This document shows positions 1-8,300 of a stretch of 64,000 nt of DNA, one piece after another. The stretch is from positions 297,294 to 361,293 of the forward strand of contig NZ_WNXY01000007.1 of the NCBI RefSeq assembly GCF_009733815.1, given 5' to 3'. Each line of letters begins with the position of its first letter. Within the stretch, counting starts at the first letter, position 1. Under the pieces are notes generated by a model, which was not told where the DNA came from, ran no database searches, and saw nothing but the letters and a program-made list of their open reading frames with translations. The stretch comes from Pseudactinotalea suaedae. Its GTDB lineage: Bacteria; Actinomycetota; Actinomycetes; Actinomycetales; Beutenbergiaceae. Made by a program: the position numbers and the translations under genes.

Positions 1-490
1 GGATCACGGGGATCTCGGGGGCGCGGGACTCCTTGACGTACCGTGCGAAGGACTTGTCGCCGCGGACGTGGTTGGCCTCCCGGATCGCGGTCCGGAACGA
101 GAACCCCTCCATCACGATGCCCAGTCCGAGCACGGCGAGCGGGACCCACCACCACCGGCCCTCGATCGGGTGCGGGTCGGAGAACTTGTGCCACGCCTCG
201 TACAGCGCGAAGCAGCCACCGAGACTGAACAGCACGATCGAGACGATGAACGCGTAGATGTAGCGTGCGCGGCCGTACCCGAACTGGTGGTGCTCGGACG
301 CGGCCCGGTTCGCGCGCCGGGCACCCAGGAGCAGCAGCCCCTGGTTGCCCGAGTCGGCGACCGAGTGCACGCCCTCGGCGAGCATCGAGGAGGAGCCTGT
401 CAGGAGATAGGCGACGAACTTCGTGACGGCGATGCCGAGGTTGGCTGCGAGGGCAGCGACGACGGCCTTCGTGCCTCCGCTGGATGACAT
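1..490 (-). CDS. Cation diffusion facilitator (CDF) transporter, 3' end missing
   Basis: The reverse-strand frame opens with ATG at 490 (MSSSGGTKAVVAALAANLGI) and runs off the window start without a stop, so about 163 N-terminal residues are visible. The text SSSMLAEGVHSVADSGNQGLL is the CDF signature: a membrane helix with the SxxxxEGxHSxxDxxN metal-site pattern. Two to three more hydrophobic segments follow. CDF proteins export divalent cations such as Zn, Mn or Fe by proton antiport in the cytoplasmic membrane; the metal cannot be told from this fragment. A TACGCT box lies 8 nt before the ATG, so a leaderless transcript is possible. The gene follows manB by 43 nt in the same direction and may also be co-transcribed with it. 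Confidence 0.9.
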   Translation of the reverse strand, partial: MSSSGGTKAVVAALAANLGIAVTKFVAYLLTGSSSMLAEGVHSVADSGNQGLLLLGARRANRAASEHHQFGYGRARYIYAFIVSIVLFSLGGCFALYEAWHKFSDPHPIEGRWWWVPLAVLGLGIVMEGFSFRTAIREANHVRGDKSFARYVKESRAPEIPVI

Positions 491-533
491 GGATCGGAGC
501 GTACGCCGATCCGGGCGCCGGGCGGCCCGCTCG

Positions 534-1985
534 TCAGCCCTCCAGGCCCGGCGCGCTCCCCTCGCGCACGATCGCCAGCACGGCGTCACGGATCTTCTCC
601 ATGATGTCCTCGTCCTCGGCCTCGACGTTGAGCCGCAGCAACGGCTCGGTGTTGGAGCTGCGGAGGTTGAACCACCACTTCGGGGTCGCGTGCCAGTGGT
701 CGAAGGTGAGGCCGTCGAGCTCGTCGATCACCACCTCGCCGGAGGCGATGTCGTCGGCGAAGGCCGCCAGCACCCGCTGGCGGGCGGCGTCGGCGTCCTC
801 GATGCGCGAGTTGATCTCCCCCGACGCCGAGTACGGCGTGTACATCTCCGACAGCGCCGAGAGCGGGTGCTCGGAGTCCCGCAGCGCGCGCAGGACGTGG
901 AGCGCCGCCAGCATGCCGGTGTCGGCGAACCAGAAGTCGCGGAAGTAGTAGTGCGCGGAGTGCTCGCCACCGAACACCGCGTTCTCCTGCGCCATCTGCG
1001 CCTTGATGAACGAGTGCCCCACCCGGGTACGCACGGTGCGGGCGCCCGCTCCGCCCAGCAGGTCCGGGACCGACCGGGACGTGATCAGGTTGTGGATGAC
1101 GGTCGCCTCGCGTCCGGCCTCCTTCTCCTTCTCGACCTCGCGCAGGCCGACCAGCGCCGTGACGGCGCTGGGGCTCATGGCGACACCACGCTCGTCGACG
1201 ACGAAGCAGCGGTCGGCGTCGCCGTCGAACGCCAGCCCGATGTCGGCGCCCTGGGCGACCACGGTCGCCTGCAGGTCGACCAGGTTGGCGGGGTCGAGGG
1301 GGTTCGCCTCGTGGTTCGGGAAGGTCCCGTCCAGCTCGAAGTACATCGGCACGATGTCCAGGCCCAGGTCCGGCAGGCCGGCCGCCGTCGACAGCACGGC
1401 GGGTGCGGTCAGCCCGGCCATCCCGTTGCCCGCGTCGATCGCGACCTTGAGCGGGCGGCCACCGCTGATGTCCACGAGCCCGCGGAGCAGCTCGGCGTAC
1501 TCGGTGAGCGTCTCCCGCGAGGTGGTCGCGGCCTCGTCCCCGCCCGCGGGGATGCCCTCGTCGAGGTACTGCTCGGCGAGCCGGCGGACGTCGGCCAGCC
1601 CGGTGTCCTGGCCCACGGGGCGCGCCAGCGCGTGGCACATCTTGATGCCGTTGTACTCGGCCGGGTTGTGGCTCGCGGTGAACATCGCCCCCGGGAGACC
1701 GAGCGCGCCGGAGGCGTGGTAGAGCCCGTCCGTGGAGCAGAGACCGATGTGCACGACGGCGACGCCGCGCCAGGCGGCTCCCTCACCGAACGCCGTGGCC
1801 AGCTCGGGCGAAGACTCCCGCATGTCGTAGCCGATGACGATCGAGGCCGCGCCGCTGGGGATGGCGACGACATCGGCGAACGCGGCACCGAGGGCACGCG
1901 CGACGTCGGCGTCCCACTGGTCGGGGACGACGCCCCGCACGTCGTAGGCCTTGACGATGGCGCTCAGATCCGTGGTTGCAGGCAC
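534..1985 (-). CDS. manB: Phosphomannomutase/phosphoglucomutase
   Basis: The 483-aa protein interconverts mannose-6-P and mannose-1-P (and often glucose phosphates), feeding GDP-mannose and envelope glycan synthesis in the cytosol. It has the alpha-D-phosphohexomutase layout. The catalytic serine lies in TASHNP (Ser105), the metal loop is GDGDADR near residue 255, the sugar-binding loop is GGEHSAHYYF, and the phosphate-binding C-terminal loop is RSSNTEPLLRLN. The GTG start at 1985 is preceded by TAATCT 7 nt upstream, so the gene may also have its own leaderless promoter. It follows the DUF3499 gene by 29 nt. The order manB/DUF3499/metallopeptidase/whiB2 matches what I remember around Rv3257c-Rv3260c in M. 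tuberculosis. There a SIS isomerase gene lies next to manB; here the neighbour is a CDF transporter. Confidence 0.95.
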   Translation of the reverse strand: MPATTDLSAIVKAYDVRGVVPDQWDADVARALGAAFADVVAIPSGAASIVIGYDMRESSPELATAFGEGAAWRGVAVVHIGLCSTDGLYHASGALGLPGAMFTASHNPAEYNGIKMCHALARPVGQDTGLADVRRLAEQYLDEGIPAGGDEAATTSRETLTEYAELLRGLVDISGGRPLKVAIDAGNGMAGLTAPAVLSTAAGLPDLGLDIVPMYFELDGTFPNHEANPLDPANLVDLQATVVAQGADIGLAFDGDADRCFVVDERGVAMSPSAVTALVGLREVEKEKEAGREATVIHNLITSRSVPDLLGGAGARTVRTRVGHSFIKAQMAQENAVFGGEHSAHYYFRDFWFADTGMLAALHVLRALRDSEHPLSALSEMYTPYSASGEINSRIEDADAARQRVLAAFADDIASGEVVIDELDGLTFDHWHATPKWWFNLRSSNTEPLLRLNVEAEDEDIMEKIRDAVLAIVREGSAPGLEG

Positions 1986-1992
1986 GGACCGA

Positions 1993-1998
1993 AGATTA
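1993..1998 (-). promoter_or_regulatory. Candidate -10 box of manB
   Basis: The reverse strand reads TAATCT 7 nt before the GTG of manB, the spacing seen in leaderless actinobacterial genes. No convincing -35 is visible. Confidence 0.4.
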
Positions 1999-2014
1999 CG
2001 CAGTCGAAGGCCGT

Positions 2015-2410
2015 TCAGTCGCCTTCGCCACGGATGACACGGAGGTGACCTCGGCGGCCGACCTCGGGGGGAGGCCGCCGTTCCGTGACGGAGGCAGGTG
2101 CCCCGACGGGCCGTGCGGCGGGCAGGTGCTCCGGCGGCGGCGTCCGCGACGCCTCACGCACCGCATCGGCCAGCGCGAGCAGGTCGTCGCTGCTGGGTGG
2201 TGCGGGCTCGAAGTGGCCGGCGAGCCGGACCACGTCCCAGCCGCGCGGCACCGTGAGCCGTTCGGCGTGGTTGGTGCACAGGTCGTAGCTGTGCGGCTCG
2301 GCGTGGGTCGCCAGCGGCCCCAGCACCGCGGTGGAGTCCGCGTAGACGTAGGTGAGAGTGGCGACAGCGGGGGCAGTGCAGGTCGCACGGGTGCACTGAC
2401 GGGCTCTCAC
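2015..2410 (-). CDS. DUF3499 family protein
   Basis: A 131-aa protein of unknown function, typical of actinobacteria and found next to manB (compare Rv3258c). It begins with GTG at 2410 (VRARQCTRATC). The recognisable core is ATLTYVYADSTAVLGPLAT followed by EPHSYDLC. The pairs CTRATC near the N-terminus and CTNH near residue 46 could form a zinc site; this is inference. The C-terminal third is Pro/Arg-rich and probably disordered. The GTG is preferred because the family core begins immediately after it, while the longer open frame upstream covers the divergent metallopeptidase gene. It is probably the first gene of a DUF3499-manB-CDF transcript. Confidence 0.88.
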   Translation of the reverse strand: MRARQCTRATCTAPAVATLTYVYADSTAVLGPLATHAEPHSYDLCTNHAERLTVPRGWDVVRLAGHFEPAPPSSDDLLALADAVREASRTPPPEHLPAARPVGAPASVTERRPPPEVGRRGHLRVIRGEGD

Positions 2411-2479
2411 GTGCGTGAGGCTACCGGGTGCGCCGCGGCTGGCCCGCACCCCACGCCGCCGCGTGGCAGAGTGGGTCTC

Positions 2480-2947
2480 GTGGCGGACCGACCGGGCAGT
2501 GAGATCGCACGGGCACGGATCCCCTCGCGCCGCACGGGTCGTCGGCGCGACCGTCACGGGCGCGGTCCTCGCGGACCGCTGCTGCCGCCACTGATGCCGG
2601 CGGCTCGGACGCGCGCGCAGCAGTTCGACGACGTCGTGCTCGGTGTCGTCGAGACGCTGGAGCGGCGTCTGGGGCGCGACCTCGAGGGCGTCGAGTTCGC
2701 CGTCGAGGAGGTACCGCCGTCCGAGCCCGCTCCCTGGGAGCACGGCGCGATCCCGCTGGGCCGGTACTTCCCGGCGGACGCGGCGGCGGGGCTGACGCAC
2801 CGGATCGTCGTGTACCGGCGGCCGGTGGTCGGCCGAGCGGACGGCGCCGAGGACCTCGCGGCGATGGTGCGCGACGTGCTCGTCGAGCAGATCGCCCACA
2901 TGCTGGGGCGGCCGCCCGAGGACATCGACGCCGACTACGAGTCCTGA
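2480..2947 (+). CDS. Metallopeptidase-family (zincin-like, PF06262/DUF1025) protein with degenerate active site
   Basis: A 155-aa protein of the possible-zincin family next to DUF3499 and manB (compare Rv3259). It starts with an Arg-rich tail (about residues 15-35), and then the core AQQFDDVVLGVVETLERRL. In family members with an active site the helix reads HExxH; here the equivalent stretch is EQIAHMLG. The first His is Glu and the Glu is Gln, and only the last His remains, so peptidase activity is doubtful. The same loss is usual in actinobacterial relatives as I remember them. The start is GTG 2480; GTG 2471 in the same frame is an alternative. The gene is divergent from DUF3499 and overlaps the convergent ArsR-type gene by 13 nt at its 3' end. 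Confidence 0.85.
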   Translation: MADRPGSEIARARIPSRRTGRRRDRHGRGPRGPLLPPLMPAARTRAQQFDDVVLGVVETLERRLGRDLEGVEFAVEEVPPSEPAPWEHGAIPLGRYFPADAAAGLTHRIVVYRRPVVGRADGAEDLAAMVRDVLVEQIAHMLGRPPEDIDADYES

Positions 2948-3522
2948 CCGGGCTGCCGCTGGAGCTCGGGGTTGACCACGGCGAACACCCGCGCGCGCTG
3001 CGCCTTCGCGGGGCGGTCGGCGGGGTCGCGGTCGGCGAGCTGGGCGATCCGCCGGGCGAGGTCGACCGCAAGCGCGTCGAGCTCCTCGGGGGTGGCCCAG
3101 ACCGTGTTGGTGATCATCGAGGCGGCACCACGCCAGCGCGCGGGGTCGGCGTGGGCGTGGGAGTAGTACTCCTGCACCCGCTGCGACTCGCGCTCGAGCG
3201 TGAGCAGCGCGAGCTGGTCGGAGGCACGCAGCGCGTCGTGGCGCTCGACGTCGGGCCGGACGTCGTAGCCGCCGGGGACCAGCCGCCAGGGTCGCTCACG
3301 GCCACGACGGTCGGCGGGCTCGACGAAGCCGTACTTGCCGAGCGTGCGCAGGTGGAAGGAGCAGTTCGCGACCGTCTGGCCGCAGGCCTGCGCGCACTCG
3401 GTCGCGGTCGCCTCGCCCAGCCGGTCGAGCAGCTCGAGGATCTCGAGCCGGACCGGGTGGGCGAGCGCGCGGATCCGTTCCGGACCGCCGCGCGGCGCTG
3501 CGGCGCCGCTGGGCTCGGTCAC
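2935..3522 (-). CDS. ArsR-type winged-helix transcriptional regulator
   Basis: A 195-aa regulator. Residues about 13-75 form an ArsR/HTH_20 winged helix: IRALAHPVRLEILELLDRLG, then ATECAQACGQTVANCSFHLRTL as the recognition region and YGFVEPADRRGRERPW as the wing. The C-terminal half is helical with no metal-binding cysteine pair typical of ArsR/SmtB, so it probably senses something other than a thiophilic metal. The GTG start at 3522 lies 1 nt after the stop of a 46-codon gene, implying translational coupling. A perfect palindrome at 3775-3786 upstream of that small gene is a candidate autoregulatory operator. No efflux pump or other target is adjacent, so the regulon is unknown. Confidence 0.88.
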   Translation of the reverse strand: MTEPSGAAAPRGGPERIRALAHPVRLEILELLDRLGEATATECAQACGQTVANCSFHLRTLGKYGFVEPADRRGRERPWRLVPGGYDVRPDVERHDALRASDQLALLTLERESQRVQEYYSHAHADPARWRGAASMITNTVWATPEELDALAVDLARRIAQLADRDPADRPAKAQRARVFAVVNPELQRQPGQDS

Positions 3523-3523
3523 G

Positions 3524-3664
3524 TCAGTGGCGCAGGAGGCTCAGGCTGCCCTGAGCGTGCACGGCGTCGAGACGACGCTCGGCCAGCTCGGCGGTGCGGG
3601 CCTCGGCGTAGGTGGAGAAGGCGGAGGTGAGGACAGCGACGGTGCGGGTCGCGACGGTGGACAT
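3524..3664 (-). CDS. Small protein (46 aa) coupled to the ArsR-type regulator
   Basis: An ATG at 3664 opens a 46-codon frame: MSTVATRTVAVLTSAFSTYA followed by EARTAELAERRLDAVHAQGS and a SLLRH end. It looks like one amphipathic helix rich in Ala, Arg and Glu, with no signal peptide or membrane segment. Its stop is 1 nt before the GTG of the regulator, so the two are almost certainly one transcript. The upstream sequence AGAAAGCAG is only a weak ribosome-binding site. I do not recognise a family. The length, coupling and position under the palindromic operator argue for a real gene; a non-coding leader remains possible. Confidence 0.55.
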   Translation of the reverse strand: MSTVATRTVAVLTSAFSTYAEARTAELAERRLDAVHAQGSLSLLRH

Positions 3665-3765
3665 GGTCGGTGCTGCTTTCTGCTGACGCTGATGCGATGA
3701 AGGTGGCCCCGCGGCTCGCGTCCTCGCTGCGGGATACCGGTCGTCCCGATGGGGTCGACAGTACG

Positions 3766-3786
3766 TGCAACAGTCGTTGCGCAACG
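3766..3786. promoter_or_regulatory. Palindromic candidate operator (CGTTGCGCAACG)
   Basis: A perfect 12-bp palindrome occupies 3775-3786, and a further half-site TGCAAC lies just before it at 3766-3771. It sits about 110 nt upstream of the small-protein/ArsR pair, where an autorepressor site would be expected. Binding by that regulator is inference. Confidence 0.45.
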
Positions 3787-3866
3787 TTCATTCCGCGTCG
3801 ATGGTGCGCGACGTCTCATGTGATCCGGGTCCCACCCGGCCCCGTCTCGAGAGCTCTCGAGAGCTG

Positions 3867-5375
3867 TCAGTCGGTGACCCGGACGGCGACGGACTGCTCC
3901 GTGTACGGGTCGTTGACGATCGGGTACGCGGAGATCAGGGAACCGTTCTCGGCATCGCCTGCGACCACCGCGGAGGCGAGGAACCCCTCCCCCTCCAGCA
4001 GCACCGCGATCGTGCCGTCGGGCACCTCGAGCTCGGCGGTGGCTCCGGCCGTGACCGGGACGGTGGACTCCAGGCCCACCTGACCGGCGGCGTCATAGGT
4101 GCGCACGCTCACGTCGGTGTCGGCGGTGCCGGGGTTGGTCACGGTCAGGACGGCGGTGTCCACCAGCCCGCTCGGGACCGGCAGCACACCTGCCGAGACC
4201 GGTGCTGACGCCGGCAGCCACGCGATGTCGACCGGGGCCGTGTCCGGGTCCTCCTCGCCCGCGGTGCCGGTCCGGGTCAGCTGCACCGCACCGGTGATCG
4301 GCACGTCGGAGGTGACGCGGACGCCGTACAGGCCGGTCGGCACGCCGGCCAGCGAGATGTCGGCGACCGTTCCGGGTTCGATCACCGAGGCCTCGGCACC
4401 CGCGAGCACCGCGGCACCCTCGGGCCCGAGCATCTCGACCTGGACGGTGGCGGCGTCGACCCCGGGGTTGACCAGCCGCAGCAGCGCGCTCGCGCTGTCG
4501 GCGTCGGACAGGGCGGACCCGGCGATCGTGAGGTCGGTGGTCGGGTCGGCGGCGGGCCCGACGAGCTCGGTGCCCGCCGGGATCAGTCCGTCGAGCGAGG
4601 TGTCCTGGATCGTGGGGACCACGCGGCCGCCCTCGACGTCGAGGCGGATCGCGATCCGGGGCTCCAGGGAGATCGTCTCGAGCAGCATCGTGCGCACCCC
4701 GCCCGCGGGCACGACCATCGGTGCGATGTCCGGGAGCGGGCCTGTCGCACCCCACCCCGTGAGCGTGACCGAGGCGGTCGTCTCCCCCGGGTTGCTCAGC
4801 ACGAGCCGGGCGCTCGCGCCCAGCTGCGTCGATCCCCCGACCAGGACGGCGCTGCTCACCGGCTGCTGGCAGGTGGTCACCGACAGCCCGCGCAGGTCGC
4901 CGGCGTCGGCGCGCGCGACGCTGACGCCGCCCACGAGCGGGACGCCGTCGGCGAACGGCTCGACGACGCCCACGTACGGGTCGGTGACGTCCGGCTGGGA
5001 CATCGTCGCGACCGGTCCCGCGGTGCCGGCGTCGCTGCCTGCCTCTGCGATCGGACCGACCGTCATCGTCGGCGCCTCGGAGCTGCCGAGAGCGGTCAGC
5101 TCGGCGAGCGTGGCCACGGCGCCGCCCCCGGTGCCGAGGTCGGGGTCGTAGTCCACATCGTCGCCCGCGGCCGCCGTGGGCAGCGTCGGCGCGGCGGCGC
5201 ACACCCATGTGGTCGCCCCCGCGCCGACGCTCAGCGGCTCGACCTCGATCGCGGTGGTCTCCGGGGGCCCGGCGACCGTGCCGGCGAGCCCGACACCGAC
5301 GGTCAGGGCGAGCACGAGCAGACCGCTCAGGACCAGGCCGATCCGACGCAGCACGCCGGCACGTGAGCGTGCCAT
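3867..5375 (-). CDS. DUF5719 family secreted/membrane-anchored protein
   Basis: A 502-aa protein beginning MARSRAGVLRRIGLVLSGLL: a basic N-terminus and one hydrophobic segment (about residues 9-31), so it is exported or anchored with the rest outside. The remainder is Ala/Gly/Thr/Val-rich and built of beta-rich segments of the type VLSNPGETTASVTLTGWGAT, LRLVNPGVDAATVQVEMLGP and LTVTNPGTADTDVSVRTYDA, which look like repeated immunoglobulin-like or CARDB-like domains. The ATG at 5375 overlaps the last base of the upstream glycosyltransferase stop and follows GAGGAG by a few bases, so the two are translationally coupled. In actinobacteria I know DUF5719 chiefly from this pairing with a large GT2 membrane protein, suggesting a joint role in export or assembly of an envelope glycan. 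The biochemical role is unknown. Confidence 0.85.
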   Translation of the reverse strand: MARSRAGVLRRIGLVLSGLLVLALTVGVGLAGTVAGPPETTAIEVEPLSVGAGATTWVCAAAPTLPTAAAGDDVDYDPDLGTGGGAVATLAELTALGSSEAPTMTVGPIAEAGSDAGTAGPVATMSQPDVTDPYVGVVEPFADGVPLVGGVSVARADAGDLRGLSVTTCQQPVSSAVLVGGSTQLGASARLVLSNPGETTASVTLTGWGATGPLPDIAPMVVPAGGVRTMLLETISLEPRIAIRLDVEGGRVVPTIQDTSLDGLIPAGTELVGPAADPTTDLTIAGSALSDADSASALLRLVNPGVDAATVQVEMLGPEGAAVLAGAEASVIEPGTVADISLAGVPTGLYGVRVTSDVPITGAVQLTRTGTAGEEDPDTAPVDIAWLPASAPVSAGVLPVPSGLVDTAVLTVTNPGTADTDVSVRTYDAAGQVGLESTVPVTAGATAELEVPDGTIAVLLEGEGFLASAVVAGDAENGSLISAYPIVNDPYTEQSVAVRVTD

Positions 5376-8300
5376 CAGCTCTCCTCGTCCATGGGCTCGA
5401 GGCGGCGTCGGCGCGTGGGCAGCGCGATCAGCGCGACCACGACGAACGTGACCACGATCGCGAGGCGCCACGGGCCGGCCAACGGGTCGTCGAACCGCAC
5501 GACGAGGTCGCCGCCCGCTCCGGCGGGGACCTGGAACGCCTGCTGCCAGCCGTGGCTGACCGAGCGCAACGGGGCGCCGTCCAGCCATGCGCGCCAGCCG
5601 GCAGCAGGGCGCTCGGACAGCACGAGCGTCGCGGCGTCGGCCACCACCGGGAGCTCGGTGCGGACGTCCACGACACCCGCCGCCACCGGCGTGGTGGTGC
5701 CGTCGGCCGCGACCAGGGCGACACGCGCGACCGACGCCTCCTCCGTGCTCACGCGCCACACGACACCGGAGGCGTTCTCGGTGACGCGTTCCAGCCCGCG
5801 CACGCTGTCCAGCAGCGCGATCAGCCGAGCCCGCGCGACGTCGTCGGTGGTGCTGCCCGTGATGACCGAGTCCAGCGGCGGGACGATCACCACGCCGACG
5901 GCGTGGTCGGCGAGCGCCTCGGCCGCGCCGCTGAGGGTTCCGGTGGCCAGGCCCGCGACGATCCGTTGCAGCGACGCGGTGGCAGGATCCGCCTCGTCAC
6001 GGTCGAGGTCCGCGAGCGCGAGCGCCGAGGAGGTCTCGGTCAGCTGCGGTCCCGCGTACCGCCAGAGCTCGGCGTCGACGGTCCCGGCGTCGGTCGCCCA
6101 CACCGCCAGCACCCGGGACCTGGCGTCCGAGGCCTGGAGCTCGTCACCGATCGCGGGGACCGGGTCGCTCTGCCGCGTCGTCAGGGTCAGCACCTCACCC
6201 CGCAGCATGGTGGTCCAGCCGACGGCGGCGAGGCCGATGCCGCCGACCAGCACGATGCTGATCAGCGCCACACCGAGCTGGCGCCACCCGAAGCTGCGGC
6301 CGTGCAGAGCCGCGCGCAGACCGCCGCCACCGATCGCGGTCGCCATCACGAGCCCGAGCAGCAGCAGCGACGTCCCCGGGCCCGCCCAGCCGCGCGCGAC
6401 GACGTCCGTGCCGTCGGCCAGCCGGGCGACCCCGATCTCCGCGTAGGGCGCGAGCACGGCCGCGGCCGCACCCAGGGCCGCGACCAGCCAGGCGAGCCGG
6501 ACGCCGCGTGCCTGCGCGCCGCCGCGGGCGAGCGCGACCACGGCTGCCACCGCCACCGTGGCCGAGGCAAGGAGCACCAGCCACTGCGAGACCGAGGCGA
6601 TCCCGGCTGCCGGCGGGTCCTGCGGCCAGCCCAGCAGCGCGAGCAGCGGCGTCGAGGGCGGGGTGGCGGCCACCGCGCCCGGTCCGGACAGCAGCAACCG
6701 CCAGCCGTCCTCGGCCTGCGCGGCGTAGGTCAGCAGCGGACCGAGCAGCACCAGCGGCGGGATCGCGACGAGCAGCAGCCGCGCCCGGCCCGGCACCCCC
6801 CGCCGGGGCAGCACGATCGCCAGCACGAGCAGGCAGGCCAGGGCCGCCGGCAGCAGCACCGGTGCACCGGCGGCGGCCGCGGCCAGCGCCAGCCCCGCCG
6901 CTGCGGCCGCACCCAGTGAGCCCACCCCGGAGGGGCGGGCGACGATCGTCGCGGTCTCCTCCTCCTCGGCGGCGTACGGCTCGGCGGTGTTGGAGACGAT
7001 CGCGTGGGCAGGATCGTCGAGGTCGTCGGGGTCGTCGAACGCGTGGGGGTCCTCGCGCCGGTCGAGGGCCGCCTTCGTGCCGGTCGGGTCGCCTGGCTTC
7101 GTCGAGGACTCGCCGTCAGGCCCCTCGACGGCGGTGCCCGGCTCGCCGGTGCCCGGCTCGCCGGGGCTCGACTCGCCGGTGCTCGACTCGTCGGTGCTCG
7201 CCTCGTCGGCGCTCGGCTCGCCGGCGCTCGGCTGCGCGGTGTCGGGCTCGTCGCTGTCCGGCTGCTCGGTGCCGGACCTGGACGCGCGGGCCGCCTCGAG
7301 CTCGGCCACCTCCTCACCCGAGAGGACACGCTGGATCTGGGCGGTCGGGGCGTCGTCGGCGACCGCCGCGAGCGCCGCCAGGCGGCGCTTGCGGACCTCG
7401 GCTGCGGGCGCCGTCGAGACCCGCGGGTCCACCCGGCGGGCACCGACCAGCCCGGACACCACGACGTCGCGGCGGTCCAGACCGAACGCCCGCGCGAGCC
7501 CGAGAGCCACGAGCGGCAGCAGCACGTGCGCGAGCACCGCACCGAGGCGGCCACCCGCGATGGCGAGCACCAGCGGAGGCGCGAGCCCCCAGATGATCGC
7601 GGCCCAGGCGCGCAGCGCGAGCGAGCGCGTCGCCGCGCCCGCGGCGAACCAGGCCGTGAGTGCGGCGAGCGGGATCGCCACCACGACCACCAGGGAGATC
7701 GTCACCCACACCGGCGTCCCGAAGCTGCCGCCGGTCAGCGCCGACAGCACGCCCAGCACCATGAGGAACGGGTCGGCCGGGGCGCGCCAGCCGTCCCCGG
7801 TCGCGAGCCACGGCGAGGTCGCCGCACGCCACAGCTCCGCGAAGGACACGTCGGCCGGGAGCAGCGAGCCGCCCACCAACGGACCGGAGAACGCGACGGG
7901 CGCGAGCGTGATCGCAGCGACGGCCGCGGCCACGAGCAGCACCCCGCCGAGCACCAGGCGCCGCTTGGTGCCGAGCGCGGCGCGCTCCTTCATCTCCAGC
8001 TCCGAGGGCGCCCGCACGGTGCGCCGCTGCGCCGCGGCCTGCAGCCGTCGGTCGCGCCGCACGCCGGCGACGTCGCCCCAGGTGGCCTGCAGCGGCCGCA
8101 GCCGCGCGCGAGAGCCCGCACGGGTGGTGCGGGCGCGTCGGCGCGCCCGCGCGATCGAGCGCCACCCGCCCAGGGCGGCCAACGGCGCCCACAGCTCGTC
8201 GGCGACGAGCGGCAGCTCCTTCGACACGAGCCGTGCGGCGGCGCGCACCGGCGCGGCGACCAGCGCGAGCAGCGCCACCAGCGGCACGAGGGGCGCGCGC

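Noticed and set aside
423..2048. Long open frame antisense to manB (541 codons)
   Set aside because: High-GC third-position bias opens the opposite strand. The translation is Arg/Val/Gly-rich without any domain, and manB on the other strand is clearly real.
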